NCBI GenBank assembly: GCA_022606425.2
Contig: JAHDVF020000106.1
Location: 2,344,001 to 2,408,000, forward strand
Length of the DNA stretch: 64,000 bases
Direction: 5' to 3'
Source of the DNA: Lepidostoma basale
Taxonomy: Eukaryota > Arthropoda > Insecta > Trichoptera > Lepidostomatidae
Shown here one piece after another: positions 19,826-30,045 of this stretch (the first letter of the stretch is position 1; each line of letters opens with the position of its first letter). The notes under the pieces were generated by a model. It searched no databases. It saw only the letters and a list, made by a program, of their open reading frames with translations, and was not told the DNA's origin. Both the position numbers and the translations under genes were made by a program.

Positions 19826-20655
19826 GGTAATGATTTTCGTAAAAGAAGAAATCATGACAGTCTGCAAGTACAAGTAGATTAGTTTGTATATTTAGGTAGT
19901 ATGTTTACAAAGGATGTACGAGTGGTGGAGGATATTGAATGAAGGGTTGGGGCAAGCAAAAAATTGAATGGTGCTCTTAAAGTTGTTATAAAATCCTTTC
20001 CAAAAAAGTTAAAATGGCAGTGGCACAATAGTGTTCTTGTACCGATCCTTATGTGTGGTAGCGAAGCATGGAACTGGCAAAAGAAGGATGAAAGTAAATT
20101 AAATGCAGTAATAATGAGATCTCTTAGACGAATGTACTGTCTATGATAGAGTGTCGAATGCAAATAAGAAGTGAATGCAGTGCGAATGAAAGTGTTATTA
20201 TGTTAGTAGTGCGTTAATAAAATAATGAAAAGATCCTTAAGATGGTTTGGACATATGAAAATCAAGGATATTGAACAATGGACTGAAACTTTACAATGAA
20301 CTACCAAAAGACACAAGGTATCTCACTACAACTCAATATAAAAAATATCTGAAACGATACATAATTAATAGTAAGATCTAAAAATGTAACCATATAACCC
20401 AATTGGGTTTTTAATAAAATAAATAAAAAATTAAAGTCAGGAGTCGTAGGAGAACAGAGAAAACTTTACATGATCCAATTAATCAAATTTTAAAGGTTGG
20501 GCATGTTAGAAGTCGGATGAAGTGATGTGCGTGTATGACTCGCTGTATGAATGTGGAGTAAGCCAGAAAAATGATGTCAGTAAAGGACACCGTGGCTGTT
20601 CATGCTTTCTGCCTTATCGTTCGGGGATATGGCGCGATGATTAGTTAGTTTAATT
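19826..20655 (+). mobile_element. LINE-A copy split by a Jockey-group LINE end
   Basis: The left part (19826-20257) encodes VMIFVKEEIMTVC-like, FTKDVRVVEDIE, NGALKVV, LMCGSEAWNWQKKDESKLN and RSLRRM. The right part (20432-20655) runs to the tail GATTAGTTAGTTT. Many frameshifts. A different LINE lies between. Confidence 0.7.
20258..20431 (+). mobile_element. Short Jockey-group LINE 3' end
   Basis: Bases 20271-20381 are open and end in TAA, encoding LNNGLKLYNELPKDTRYLTT, then TQYKKYLKRYIINSKI: the F/Y-NxLP...FK..L C-terminus typical of Jockey-group LINEs. The 3' end is TTTTTAATAAAATAAATAAA. A third Jockey-type ending, distinct from the other two. Confidence 0.65.
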
Positions 20656-20880
20656 TTTGAAAGATAAAAAAACGGACGTCCCTGTAACATCCCCTCCCCT
20701 CAACCACGCGCTGTTCAATTGTTTAGTTAATAATTATTGCCACCACAATAGCGTATCTCCCATGTAATGACGGTGAAATGAGAATTTACATTTAGGAAAT
20801 GATTTACCGTATAAATTTGTATTTCCAGCCGGCGGGAGAATGTTTAGTGGCGCCTTCAACGCGTGAAAATGTCCCGACAT
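20656..20880. other. Unclassified stretch
   Basis: CCGGCGGGAGAATGTTTAGT, then GGCGCCTTCAACGCG, is GC-rich. The preceding TTGTATTTCCAG resembles a splice acceptor, but no donor or conserved frame supports an exon. Confidence 0.25.
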
Positions 20881-21295
20881 TTTGGTGGCATAGCTTCGAG
20901 TCACATACGAAAACTCCAAATCCTGCAAAATAAGGCTATCCGTTTATCGCTTGGTGCGCCTTCATGGACCAGGATCACACAACTGCACCTAGAATCGGGA
21001 ATCCCAATGATAGATGAATTGATTCTGAAACTTGCCGAACGTTTTTACAAAGGACTCCCTTCACATCCTAACCCCACAATAAAATACCTCTCAAATTACG
21101 ACCCAAACACCTCCAGCCGCCACAAGCGCCCAAAATCGATCCTCCTTCAGAGGAACACTCCGGGCCACACAAATCATGCCCCCGCATAAACTAACAACCC
21201 ACCAAATCACCTTCCAACAATGTTCCCATCAGACGTGAGAGGAATAGTCACATGAGCTGAACCTCTGTAACCCAGAAGATCCAAGTCGCTTTGGT
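20881..21295 (+). mobile_element. Jockey-like LINE, same family as 107-615
   Basis: Encodes ASSHIRKLQILQNKAIRLSL, GAPSWTRITQLHLESGIPMI and ELILKLAERFYKGLPSHPNP without stops to about 21189. Ends CCAGAAGATCCAAGTCG. A shorter but better preserved frame than the copy at the left edge. Confidence 0.75.
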
Positions 21296-21648
21296 AAGCT
21301 CGTATGTTGTTGTGATCAAGTATTATTCTTCTTTTTTCCCTTTGCCATTTCCCATAATCTGGGGTCGGCCCTCCTTGTACGAAGACGCCAAACTTTTCTA
21401 TCCTGGCTCATCTCCACTGTCAGGTTCTCGTGTTGCAGCTCCGTTTCCATGTTGGCCCACCATGTTGCCATTGGCCGGCCTCTTCCTCTTGATTTTGTGG
21501 GAATGCTGAGGATTTTTTGGACAGTGTTTTCACTGTCTCTTCGCATCACATGACTGTACCACCGGAGTCCAGATTCTCTCATTATGTCCGTTATTGGGGC
21601 AACCTTAAAGCTAAGCCCTCGCGTATTCATTCCTTACGTGGTCCAACC
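21296..21648 (-). mobile_element. LINE-G (RTE-type) fragment
   Basis: The minus strand encodes APITDIMRESGLRWYSHVMR, RDSENTVQKILSIPTKSRGR, GRPMATWWANMETELQHENL and WRLRTRRADPRLWEMAKGKK without stops. LRW..HV.RR and GRP...W are the RTE-type C-terminal motifs. The 3' end is GGGAAAAAAGAAGAATAAT-like. Confidence 0.75.
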
Positions 21649-22066
21649 TTTGACAATGTTTTAGTCATGAGAGCTGCATGTGACACCAGCAATCAGATAA
21701 CCGTTGTTTACATATTATGCGATATTTTGAAAAGGTGGGTTTTTAGGTGAGATTTAAAATCTGTCGGATTGTCAATGCATCTGAGGCGTACAGGAAGCAT
21801 ATTCCAGGCGGACGGACCTGCCACTGCGAAAGCCCGATCTGCGAAATTTGTCCGTGGGTTGCGCTATGGCTCAACTAATCTGCCTATTCCCGAGGAGTTT
21901 GCTGATCGAAGCGCAGATTGCCGCAAGTTAGGGCTATCAGCAATACAAAGTTCAGATATATAGGCCGGTGCCATTCCATGAAACGCTTTAAAAACCGCCC
22001 AGCATAGTTTATAGTGGATTCTTTCAGGACACTTGAGTCAGTGAAGATCTTTTAGATGTTGTGAAA
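21649..22066 (-). mobile_element. CR1/L2-like LINE, subfamily 2
   Basis: The minus strand encodes the FHGMAPAYISEL-like region, SALRSANSSGIGRLVEP-like and FADRAFAVAGPSAWNMLP-like segments. Its UTR (CAATCAGATAACCGTTGTTT) matches 40520-41040 and 60507-61135. Cut at 22066 by LINE-H and at 21649 by LINE-G. Confidence 0.75.
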
Positions 22067-22350
22067 TATGCAAAAAAAAGCCTGGCGACTCTAAAATGGC
22101 AATGGGCGGGTCACGTAGCCAGAAGCTCAAATGATAAGTGGACAAGAAGACTGCTGACTTGAAGAACGTGGACGGCAAAAATAAGTGCAGGGCGACCACA
22201 ATTACGGTGGAAGGATGACCAGAACAGACACGTCGGAATAACCTGGATGCAGTCTGCATAGGACAGAGTGACATGGATGCGAATGGAGGAGGCTTTTGTC
22301 CAGGAGTGGACGGGAATAGGCTGAGGAAGAAGAAGAAGAAGAAGAAATAT
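22067..22350 (+). mobile_element. LINE-H (RTE-type) fragment
   Basis: Encodes KKSLATLKWQWAGHVARSSN, DKWTRRLLT, then AGRPQLRWKDDQNRH and WMRMEEAFVQEWTGIG with two stops. Tail is (GAA)n. W.GH.AR and GRP..RW are the diagnostic RTE C-terminal blocks. Confidence 0.7.
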
Positions 22351-22773
22351 GTAAATTTTTTGGTGAGTTGGTACTAGAAGGAGAATGAGACTATACGATA
22401 TAAACGACCCATGGACTCAGCATTGATCATCGCTTCTATAAACAATAAACACATTTAAGTAGTATGAACGAACTCTATCAATCGAGGGGGAAAAATCACA
22501 GAAACATCAGCGTGACAGCGGAGCACAAAGCCGACAAAAGAGTGGGAGACAAAACAGCAGAAACTCGTTCGAAATGACAGTCCATTCGGAATTCAAACGC
22601 GCTTCCGATTTGAATCACAATACGGCGCTGGCGGCTTCCGGCCGGCGCGGAAATCGACGGCGCGAAACTTCGGTCGAAGTTTGAATCCGCGAATGAGTTC
22701 CATGACTAATTTATCTGTCCGTGGTGGATTGTGAGAAATCACGAATTTTGGTACGTAGAGGCTTGTTATATCT
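22351..22773. other. Unclassified stretch with GC-rich block
   Basis: GGCGGCTTCCGGCCGGCGCG near 22630 is GC-rich. Not recognised as coding. Confidence 0.3.
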
Positions 22774-22971
22774 AAGGTCCATTTACACTGGACAGTCTTC
22801 AGCCGATACCGACACGTCACGCGTTTGCGTTGAGCAATTAATCGTATTGTTTGTGTTGATGGTGTATTGTTACTTTTAATTAATGGCGATTCCGTTCATA
22901 TTATATTTAAATTTCGAGAAAATCGCCTTCTTCACGGCGAATTTAAATGGTAGTAAAAATGGCATTCTGCA

Positions 22972-23682
22972 AAAACTAACTAACTAACTAACTAACTTAC
23001 CATCACGCCGTCTCCCCGGAGGGGTAGGCAGAAAGAATGGAACGCCACACTGTTCTGTCCTGACATACGTCTCTCGCTTCCTCTACATTCATACATCTTG
23101 TCATGCACGCACGTCGATTTTCCGACTCCTCACGTGACCGACATTCAATATTTGATTGATTTGATCGTGCCACGTTTTCCTCGGCCTTCCTCTATTTCTA
23201 GCTCCGTTCACGCCGTTTACATATACCTTCTTTACCATTCTGTCTTCACTCATTCTTTCCATGTGTCCAAACCATCTAAATGACCCTTTCCTTATTTTGT
23301 TCATAACACTTTCATTCGCACCACATTCACTTCTTATACTTGCATTTGTCACTCTATCATAAACAGATTTGCCACACATTCGTCTTAGAGATCTCATTTC
23401 TACTGCATTTATTCTACTTTCATCCTTCTTTTGCCAGTTCCATGCTTCACTTCCATACATAATGGGGCAAATACTATTGACTTTAGAAAGTATCTTGTCT
23501 TCCTAATGTCGAACCATCTCTAATGCGTTCCTGGTACTTTGTTGTATTATAATAATATTTTACCTGTACTTAATAGATGCCTTAAATATTTTACTGTTTG
23601 TAATGTCTATTGAGTTAATAAACTGATTTGATTTGATTTGACATAAGGGTCGGCACAAGAACACCATTGTGCACTGCCATCT
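22972..23682 (-). mobile_element. LINE-A copy split by a Jockey tail
   Basis: Minus strand from PTLMYGSEAWNWQKKDESRI through RSLRRMCGKSVYDRVTNASI, SFRWFGHMERMSEDRMVKKV, NGARNRGRPRKTWHDQINQI to RSRKIDVRA. A one-base loss there shifts the frame. A 181-bp Jockey tail splits the CATACATAAGGGTCGG sequence. The left tail is AACTAACTAACTAACTAACT. Confidence 0.8.
23461..23641 (+). mobile_element. Jockey-like LINE 3' UTR inserted in LINE-A
   Basis: GGGGCAAATACTATTGACTT, TATCTTGTCTTCCTAATGTC, ending TGATTTGATTTGATTTGA. ACAT precedes both junctions. A severely 5'-truncated copy with no coding sequence. Confidence 0.75.
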
Positions 23683-23689
23683 GTAAAAA

Positions 23690-24142
23690 TTCTGTAAAAA
23701 AAGAATTAAATACTGTTTTGTTATATGGGTGTGAGACATGGACATTAAAAGTAAATACAATGAACCGGTTAGAGGCATTTGAAATGTGGCTTCACCGAAG
23801 AATGTTCAGGATCCCATGGACAGACAGAGTGACGAACACAGAAGTCCTGAATCACGCAGGAGTAAATAGAGAGCTGCTGACATTGATCAAAGTCCGCAAG
23901 ATTTCATATCTGGGTCACATACTACGAGGAGAAAAATATCGCCTGCTGCATCTAATTTTGAAGGTAAAAACAGAGGGGGGCAGGGAGAAGGCAGATCTCT
24001 TGGCTGCGCAATGTGAGGGAATGGACGGGAATCGGAACTGTGGAGGAGCTATTCCGAACAGCGCTGGATAGGGAAGAGTTTACCAGAGTGATCGCCAACG
24101 TCGGGGGGACCTGACAGGGCACTTTAAGAAGAAGGAGATACT
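23690..24142 (+). mobile_element. LINE-C (RTE-type) fragment
   Basis: Encodes TVLLYGCETWTLKVNTMNRL, EAFEMWLHRRMFRIPWTDRV, TNTEVLNHAGVNRELLTLIK and VRKISYLGHILRGEKYRLLH. After a frameshift near 23980 it continues with the ISWLRNVREWTGIGTVEELF-like end and GGT-stop, then a CACTTTAAGAAGAAGG tail. This ending is very common in arthropod RTE-type LINEs. Confidence 0.8.
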
Positions 24143-24326
24143 GTAGGAAACATCCTGAAAAATGTTGATCAATAAGTGTCAATTGTATGTAGGCAGGTGA
24201 TTTCTTCGGCAACCCCCGACGGCGATTATTATTATTTCATTTGAGATAACGAGTGGTGAGATTCAATGCTATTTTTATCGTGACGTGTCGGTATCGGCTG
24301 ATGACTGTCCAGTGTAAATGGACCTT

Positions 24327-24689
24327 TATACGTATTTTTTTTTGTTCTTTAGCTTCGTTTTTGTCTCAGTGGAAATGACTGAAAACAACGAGCAACACGT
24401 GTAGCATGTGTCACGTGTTATTTTTTCGCTAGATGTTGCCATGCGTCTTCATACTTTGTCGATTGTCGCCCAAGAATCTGTGCCAGTTGTCACTTGCTAT
24501 TTGTCGCTGTTGCTTGTAGCATGCGGCAAAACCATTTCAAGTGATTCGACACCTACACAATTGGGTCATGTCATCAGAAGCGGTGGCAGCTGCTGCTAAT
24601 TTAATCCACGCAAATGACAATGTAAGAAGTAAACGGATGAAGCCTTAATGGTGGATCAGAGATATATTTGTTAAAATAAGTGAAAATCG
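24327..24689. other. Unclassified stretch
   Basis: CACGTGTAGCATGTGTCACG and TGCTTGTAGCATGCGGCAAA share a short motif. The minus strand has an open run (LSFAWIKLAAAATASDDMTQ) without a recognised domain. Possibly part of a decayed DNA transposon. Confidence 0.25.
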
Positions 24690-24775
24690 CTTGTAGAAAG
24701 GAAAAACATGTCATTACTATAAAAATAATAAAACTTCTATAAAATAGACGTTTTCATTCGTATACATTATTTCAT
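24690..24775 (+). repeat. Foldback family H half copy
   Basis: AAACATGTCATTACTATAAA, AATAAAACTTCTATAAAATA, GACGTTTTCATTCGTAT: the right arm only. Confidence 0.65.
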
Positions 24776-24849
24776 ATAGAGTTTTACTTCATTGTTCAAG
24801 AAACAATAAATACTTAAATCAAAAACAACAAATAATAATTATAAAATAC

Positions 24850-25185
24850 AAACTAACTTACCATCACGAAGGAGTAGGCAGAAAGAATGGGCTCCCACCC
24901 ATTTCTTTCTTGACATACTTCTCTCGATTCCTCAATATTCAGATATCGTGTTATGCACGCGAATCTATTTCTCCGACTTCTCGCGTGGCCGACATTCAAA
25001 ATTTGATTTATTTTATCGTGCCAAGCTTTCTTCGGTATTACTCTATTCTAATTCCATTTACATCGTTAACATATACTTTTTTGAAATATTTTTCATTCAT
25101 TTTTTACATGCGTCTAAACCATCTTAATGATCCTCTCATTATTTTGTTCATTAAATTTTTTAACTCGCACCGCATTCGCTTATAT
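24850..25185 (-). mobile_element. LINE-A relic
   Basis: Minus strand LINE-A with many indels: KNTEESLARYNKINQILNVG-like region and RREKSERN...; tail TAACTTACCATCACGAAGG. Confidence 0.65.
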
Positions 25186-25279
25186 AATAATTGTAATTAA
25201 AAATATACAAAACAAATATAAGGAAATTGTTAAAATTTTAAAATTTTAATTGTTAAAGTTAAATGAACATGTTTTTTAT

Positions 25280-25622
25280 TTCTTCTTCTTCTTCAAGTGC
25301 CCTGTCGGGTCCCCCCAACGTTGGCGATCACCTCGGCGAACTTGTCCCTGTCCTGCGCCGCTCGGAACAGCTCCTCCACACTTCAGATGCCGGTCCACTC
25401 CCTCACGTTTCGCAGCCAGGACATTTGTCTCCTTCCGGGCCCTCGGCGTCCCTCAATTTTCCCCTCCAATATCAGTTGGAAAAGGTGGTACTTTTCCCCA
25501 CGCAGTATATTACCCAGATGTGAGATCTTTCGAACCTTGATAGTTGATAACAGTTCCCTGTCAACTCTAGCTCGCCTCAGGACTTCGGTATTGGTAACCA
25601 TGTCTTCCAGTATGTTCATTGA
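25280..25622 (-). mobile_element. LINE-C fragment
   Basis: The minus strand encodes EDMVTNTEVLRRARVDRELL, STIKVRKISHLGNILRGEKY, HLFQLILEGKIEGRRGPGRR and QMSWLRNVREWTGI, continuing in another frame to the ELFRAAQDRDKFAEVIANVG-like end. Tail is GAAGAAGAAGAAG at the left. 5' truncation at NILED. Confidence 0.8.
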
Positions 25623-26074
25623 GTTAACCTATTTAGTAGTAACTGAGTTTTTTTTATTTAATTTTATTTGCATGTTAAAAAAAACTTAAATATTGTTACA
25701 AACAAAGTTTAAAAATGTATAATTATGAACCGCAACACAAAGTAACGGTGAATATATTGTAAATGAAATAATTTTGTTTTCGCCAAGAGCAGTCAGTATA
25801 AGAGTGTGATTATTATTAGATGTAGCAGAGTTGGTATGTTTAGAAGTATTACATAAGGCGACCAATGGGTGGAAAATAGAAAAATAACTACTCCTACACT
25901 ACACACGTGCAATTTTTGTTGTTGTTATTTTCTTCTATTTTATTCCACTTGTCCTTCTAGTTTCTAGATCAGAAGATAACAACGAGTCGCAAAAACTGGT
26001 CGAAACTAGAAAAACCATTGAAATAATAATAAATAAATTATTTTTCGTGAATAATGATGTAAAACTTCAGTTTA
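25623..26074. other. AT-rich stretch with weak foldback-like motif
   Basis: ATCAGAAGATAACAACGAGT, then GGTCGAAACTAG, near 25968-26010 resembles the foldback central module. No gene seen. Confidence 0.3.
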
Positions 26075-26162
26075 AATTTTAAATATGAATGAAAACATCT
26101 ATTTTATAAAAAAATATTTTATTTTATGGGAGTGACATGTTTCGCCTTTATGAGGCTTTTCA
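26075..26162. repeat. Foldback family H half copy
   Basis: AATGAAAACATCTATTTTAT, then GGGAGTGACATGTTTCGCCT: the left arm only, followed directly by LINE-A. Confidence 0.6.
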
Positions 26163-26590
26163 TAATGCAGCAGTGAAGCTTGGAGCCGGCAAAAAAGGAT
26201 GAAAATAGGATAAATGCAGTAGAAGTTAGATCACTGAGAAGAATGTGCGGGAAAACGACATATGACAGAATACTGAACGACGATATAAAGAAGAAATTTA
26301 AGGCAGATGATTGCGTCATAAGTTAAAATAAAAAAGGATACCTCAGACGGTTTGGACATATGGAACGAATGAAAGAGAATAATGAGTGGAAAGAGAAGTC
26401 GTGGAAGACCAAGGAAAGCAAGGCATGACCAAATTAATCAAATACTGAATGGCAGCCACATTCGAAATCGGAAAAATCGTGCATGTTAAGATGTATGAAT
26501 GTGGAGGAATCAGGAGAGGTATGTCAGGACAGAACGGTATGGCAGTCCATCCTCTCTGCCTACCCTTACGGAAACGGCTTGATGGTTAAT
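26163..26590 (+). mobile_element. LINE-A relic
   Basis: Encodes the SEAWSRQKRMKIG-like region, RSLRRMCGKTTYDRILNDDI, then RRFGHMERMKEN, QLAMPAHSKSEKS-like, and AVHPLCLPLRKRLDG; tail TGATGGTTAATTA. Several frameshifts. Confidence 0.7.
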
Positions 26591-26744
26591 TATTTTTTAT
26601 TATTTATAATGAAGTTTTAAAAATATTATTTAATTAACCAACAGGATTTAGAAAAAAAAATGTAATTCATTCTGCACTCCTAGTCATTAATTACTTCTGA
26701 TATAAATATTTCCACTGAAGTAAAGACAGCTTCACACAACGTAG

Positions 26745-27205
26745 TTCTACTGCCATATCTTATGGAAGGAAGTGAAACTTGGGAGTTGCCAGAATACTAA
26801 TATAAAAAGTAGAGTTACTTTTGTAGAAATCGTATTACGAAGAAGAATGTATCATAATAATAGCGTAGTTTTACGGTTGATAGCAATATATTTTTCAGGA
26901 TCTTGGGTATATCCGTGTAACTCTTCTTTTCCGACCGACGTTTCGGAGATCGTTGCAGTCTCTATAAGATTGATAACTACCCTGAAGATGGAGACGGCAA
27001 CGATCTTAGAAACGTCGGCAAAAATATGAGTTACACGCATATCCGAGATCTCAATAAACATATGATATATCTAAATTATTCAATTAGTAAAAGGCGACCA
27101 TGTTCGAAGACGGAAAAATCGAAGAATGTGCGTGTCACAATAGAACAGTGTGACGGTCCATCTTATCTGTCTACCGGTCCGGTGAAATAGCGTGATGAAT
27201 AGATA
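26745..27205 (+). mobile_element. Old LINE-A copy carrying a palindrome
   Basis: The left part 26745-26860 (TATCTTATGGAAGGAAGTGA, GAAGAAGAATGTATC) and right part 27085-27205 (GTAAAAGGCGACCATGTTCG, ending GAAATAGCGTGATGAATAG) are decayed LINE-A. Foldback I lies between them. Confidence 0.55.
26886..27066. repeat. Foldback family I palindrome
   Basis: GATCTTGGGTATATCCGTGT...ACACGCATATCCGAGATC and CCGACGTTTCGGAGATCGTT...AACGATCTTAGAAACGTCGG are inverted. The centre reads CCTGAAGATGGAGACGGC. It sits inside the old LINE-A. Confidence 0.75.
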
Positions 27206-27560
27206 TCTAAAAATTAATATATAATTTTAAAAATATATTAATAACAACGGATTATTTTTTTTACGTTTAATCGTGCAATAGTTCAATAATCCCATCGCCG
27301 GAAATACTTTTTTTAAATTACTTTCTCTATTTAAAAATATCCAACGTATTTTATTTTCAACTACAGGCGGGGGTGTCTGGGAGACGTCAAACATTCGTCT
27401 TTGCGAACTGTTTTTTTTTTTACTCACAAATCCTAGAACTTGAATATTCACACTCAGTGCGACACATTGAATCTTAGAAATATTCAGATGAATACATGCA
27501 ATAAATCACGATTATCGAATAAATTAAACAGTGACAATATTTATACACAATTGTAAAATA
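27206..27560. other. AT-rich stretch, nothing recognised
   Basis: No gene recognised. The T-run at 27408-27420 is the only feature. Confidence 0.3.
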
Positions 27561-27763
27561 CAAGGTCTGTTCAAAAAGTATCCGACCATAATTTTTATTG
27601 GCAAAACAAATAACGCTTTGAGGGCGAAGCTTAGATGACTGTTTGTAGGTATACTTAGTGCGCATTTTAGCCGTCGGATTTTAGTTTTAACAAAATGACA
27701 GAAAAGTTTGACAACTTTACTGTATCGGAGGTTAGATGGTAATTAGTTGTATTAAGGAATGAA
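27561..27763 (+). mobile_element. Mariner-like 5' end with start of transposase
   Basis: Begins CAAGGTCTGTTCAAAAAGTA, then TCCGACC, a typical mariner terminal repeat, right after TA. A start codon at 27695 opens MTEKFDNFTVSEVRW, then TAA: a plausible transposase N-terminus broken after 15 codons. The other terminal repeat is not found. A LINE-A insertion follows. Confidence 0.65.
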
Positions 27764-28289
27764 TCCTATCCAAAAAAGCTAAGATGGCACTGCATAATGG
27801 TGTTCTTGTGCCGACCCTTATGTATTGAAGTGAAGCATGGAACTGGCAAAAGAAGAATGAAAGTAGAATAAATGCAGTAGAAATGAGATCTCTAAGACGA
27901 ATGTGTGCCAACTCTGTATATGATAGAGTGTCAAATGCAAGTATAAGAAGTGAATGTGGTGCGAATGAAAGTGTTATGAACAAAATAATGAAAGGATCAT
28001 TAAGATGGTTTGGACATATGGAAAGAATGAATGAAGACAGAATGTTAAAGATGGTATATGTAAACGGCGTGAACGGGGCTAGAAATAGAGGAAAACCGAG
28101 GAAAATGTGGTATGATCAAAAAATCAAGTATTGAATGTCGGCTACGTGAGGAGTCTATAGAAATCGACGTGAGATCATGACACGGTGTACGAATGTTGAG
28201 GAAATGATAGAAGTATGTCAGGAAATAACAATGTAGCGGTGCATTCTTTCTGCCTATCCCTTCTGGGAGACGACGTGGTGGTTAGTTGT
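27764..28289 (+). mobile_element. LINE-A, 5'-truncated, 24-bp TSD
   Basis: Starts CTATCCAAAAAAGCTAAGAT and encodes the VLVPTLMY-like region (one stop), MRSLRRMCANSVYDRVSNAS, SLRWFGHMERMNEDRMLKMV and RNRGKPRKMWYD, then frameshifts. The end is GTGGTTAGTTGT. A 24-bp repeat with two mismatches (27740-27763 and 28290-28313, TAATTAGTTGTA/TTAAGG-type) flanks it. Confidence 0.8.
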
Positions 28290-28487
28290 TAATTAGTTGT
28301 AGTAAGGAACGAAGCTTGATTGTTTTAGTGAGCTATGTATATTTATGAGACATTTTTTTATTTGTATTCGTTTCACTGAAGTTATATCATAGTTTCATTG
28401 GCAATGCTATCTGGTGGGCGGGTGTTTGTGATTGCATATTACTTATATGATTCATTGTCACGGTCCAATCAGTTGATTTACCAAAAT

Positions 28488-28660
28488 ATGCTAGCCTGAT
28501 TGGCGCAGTGGGAATAGCGTGGTACCTACGAGTATATCATATCACCAAATTTGTAATTCGATCCTAGGCTGAGATGCGAATAACTATCGATTTCTATTCA
28601 TCTGATTGAGGATTGTATAGAATATTTTTAGATAAACATACAACAACAACATATAAAAAA
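28488..28660 (+). mobile_element. tRNA-derived SINE, second family (CAA tail)
   Basis: A-box-like GATTGGCGCAGTGGGAATAG and B-box AATTCGATCCTAG are followed by an unrelated body and ACAACAACAACATATA. Distinct from the SINE at 14067. Confidence 0.6.
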
Positions 28661-28851
28661 CGCGGGTCTAATGTCACATGGGAGTTGTTTTGAAATTATA
28701 TAATATATGTTAAATTATTTAATATATAAAAATCTACGGCATTGATTATTATTTATATTATTATTGATGGGAGCTGGAGAATACAAGATTGCTTTAGTAA
28801 ATTTATTTTTGATTTTTAAAATATTATCAGTTAAATTATTATTATTGTAAC

Positions 28852-29444
28852 CATTATTATTAGAAAGGATTAATTGCATTTCAATGGAGACGAAGATGTT
28901 AATTGTTTTTTTTTTTTTGGAAACCGAATATGGTGGCCGAGGCGTTTACAGGACTTATGACCTGTCATTGGTTGGGTTAAGCGATCGCTTTATGTTAACA
29001 ACATTCCCCATTCCGCCCTTCTTACGACCACCACGTCTAACAAATTTTTGAAAGATGTATGTATGCTGCTATGTTGAGACACATCACATTTTTAGGTCAA
29101 TCTACACTAGCGCCATCTATTAAGAATATTTGAATCGTGTTTTTCAGAAGTAGCACACATCCAAGTAACCTCAACTTTACAGCACGGACAAAAAACTGTC
29201 TGGTACAAAATTTTCCTACAATATATATATTTTTTTTCAATACACATTTGTCATAGGGAGTAAAATAGACAAATGTGTATTGAAAAAAATATATATATTG
29301 TAGGAAAATTTTGTACCAGACAGTTTTTTGTCTGTCCTGTAAAGTTGAGGTTACTTGGATATGTGCTACTTCTGAAAAACACGATTCATTTATATCTTCG
29401 TCTCTATTGAGATGCTATTAATCCTTAATAATGATTGACCCGCA
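28852..29444. mobile_element. Foldback DNA element, ~590 bp
   Basis: The outer arms 28852-28898 (AGAAAGGATTAATTGCATTT, GGAGACGAAGAT) and 29391-29444 are inverted. A second, nearly perfect arm pair runs 29130-29240 and 29270-29384 (GTGTTTTTCAGAAGTAGCAC...; CAATACACATTTGTC/GACAAATGTGTATTG at the tip). Unpaired 28899-29129 is present again at 43445-43635. No coding capacity, so non-autonomous. Confidence 0.8.
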
Positions 29445-29925
29445 ATGGGTGGAATCCCAGTATTTGTCTACAAGTATTTGTATACATTCAAAAACACATT
29501 ATTATTAGCTATATTTTTTATATTATAATTTTCTAAAGAAAGTGATAAATTAATTAAGCGGGTCAACATGAAATGGAAAGCTGAATGTTTATGCGAGATC
29601 GGATGGTTGGAAGTGTTGTGGATTAATATTATAATTATTATTGGATTAATATTATAGTGGATTAATATTATAATATCTGTCAAATTAACCATATTTGTAA
29701 ACAATTTTGTAATATTTTAAATACCTATACAATATCACTGACGAAAGGCTGGGTAGTCCAAAACATGTTTGATATTTAATTCTAATTTATTTAAAACGTG
29801 AGTGTTGTATACAAAGTATACGAGAATATAAAAAAAGAAAAAATTAAAACATCTACAACACAAAGTATGGCGAACATAGAATAAATATTTAATATTTATT
29901 TATTAAAATACATACTCAACGACCG
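29445..29925. other. AT-rich stretch with a foldback-like centre
   Basis: ATATCACTGACGAAAGGCTG, then GGTAGTCCAAAACATG, at 29733-29770 is a decayed CTGACGA...GAAAC-like module. Otherwise AT-rich and unassigned. Confidence 0.35.
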
Positions 29926-30037
29926 CCCTCTTGACAGCCTCAACGCCCCCATTAACCTCTGAATTCACCCGCTACACCCCCCGTGGAAGCAACTAGCGCC
30001 CACTGGGGGGCGGTAGCGCCCCTTTTAAGTACCTATG
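29926..30037. mobile_element. Older hAT-like MITE remnant
   Basis: GCCCCCATTAACCTCTGAAT, CTACACCCCCCGTGGAAGCA and GGGGGGCGGTAGCGCC resemble the interior of the GC-rich non-autonomous hAT elements. The hAT MITE at 30046 lies directly beside it and may have landed in it. Confidence 0.35.
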
Positions 30038-30045
30038 GTTTAAAG

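Larger units (their letters stand above)
22774..24326. mobile_element. DNA element with 47-bp terminal inverted repeats, loaded with LINEs
   Basis: AAGGTCCATTTACACTGGAC... at 22774-22820 is the inverse of 24280-24326, 46 of 47 bases by eye. Between the ends lie LINE-A (-), a Jockey tail and LINE-C (+). Own sequence remains only at about 22821-22971 and 24145-24279. No transposase seen and no clear target duplication, so the superfamily is open. Confidence 0.7.

Noticed and set aside
20809..20880. Acceptor-like TTGTATTTCCAG with a GC-rich follow-on
   Set aside because: No donor before the Jockey-like LINE begins and no clear frame.
24370..24640. Minus-strand run LSFAWIKLAAAATASDDMTQ as a possible gene
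   Set aside because: Ends in stops within a short distance; more likely decayed transposon interior, class unknown.
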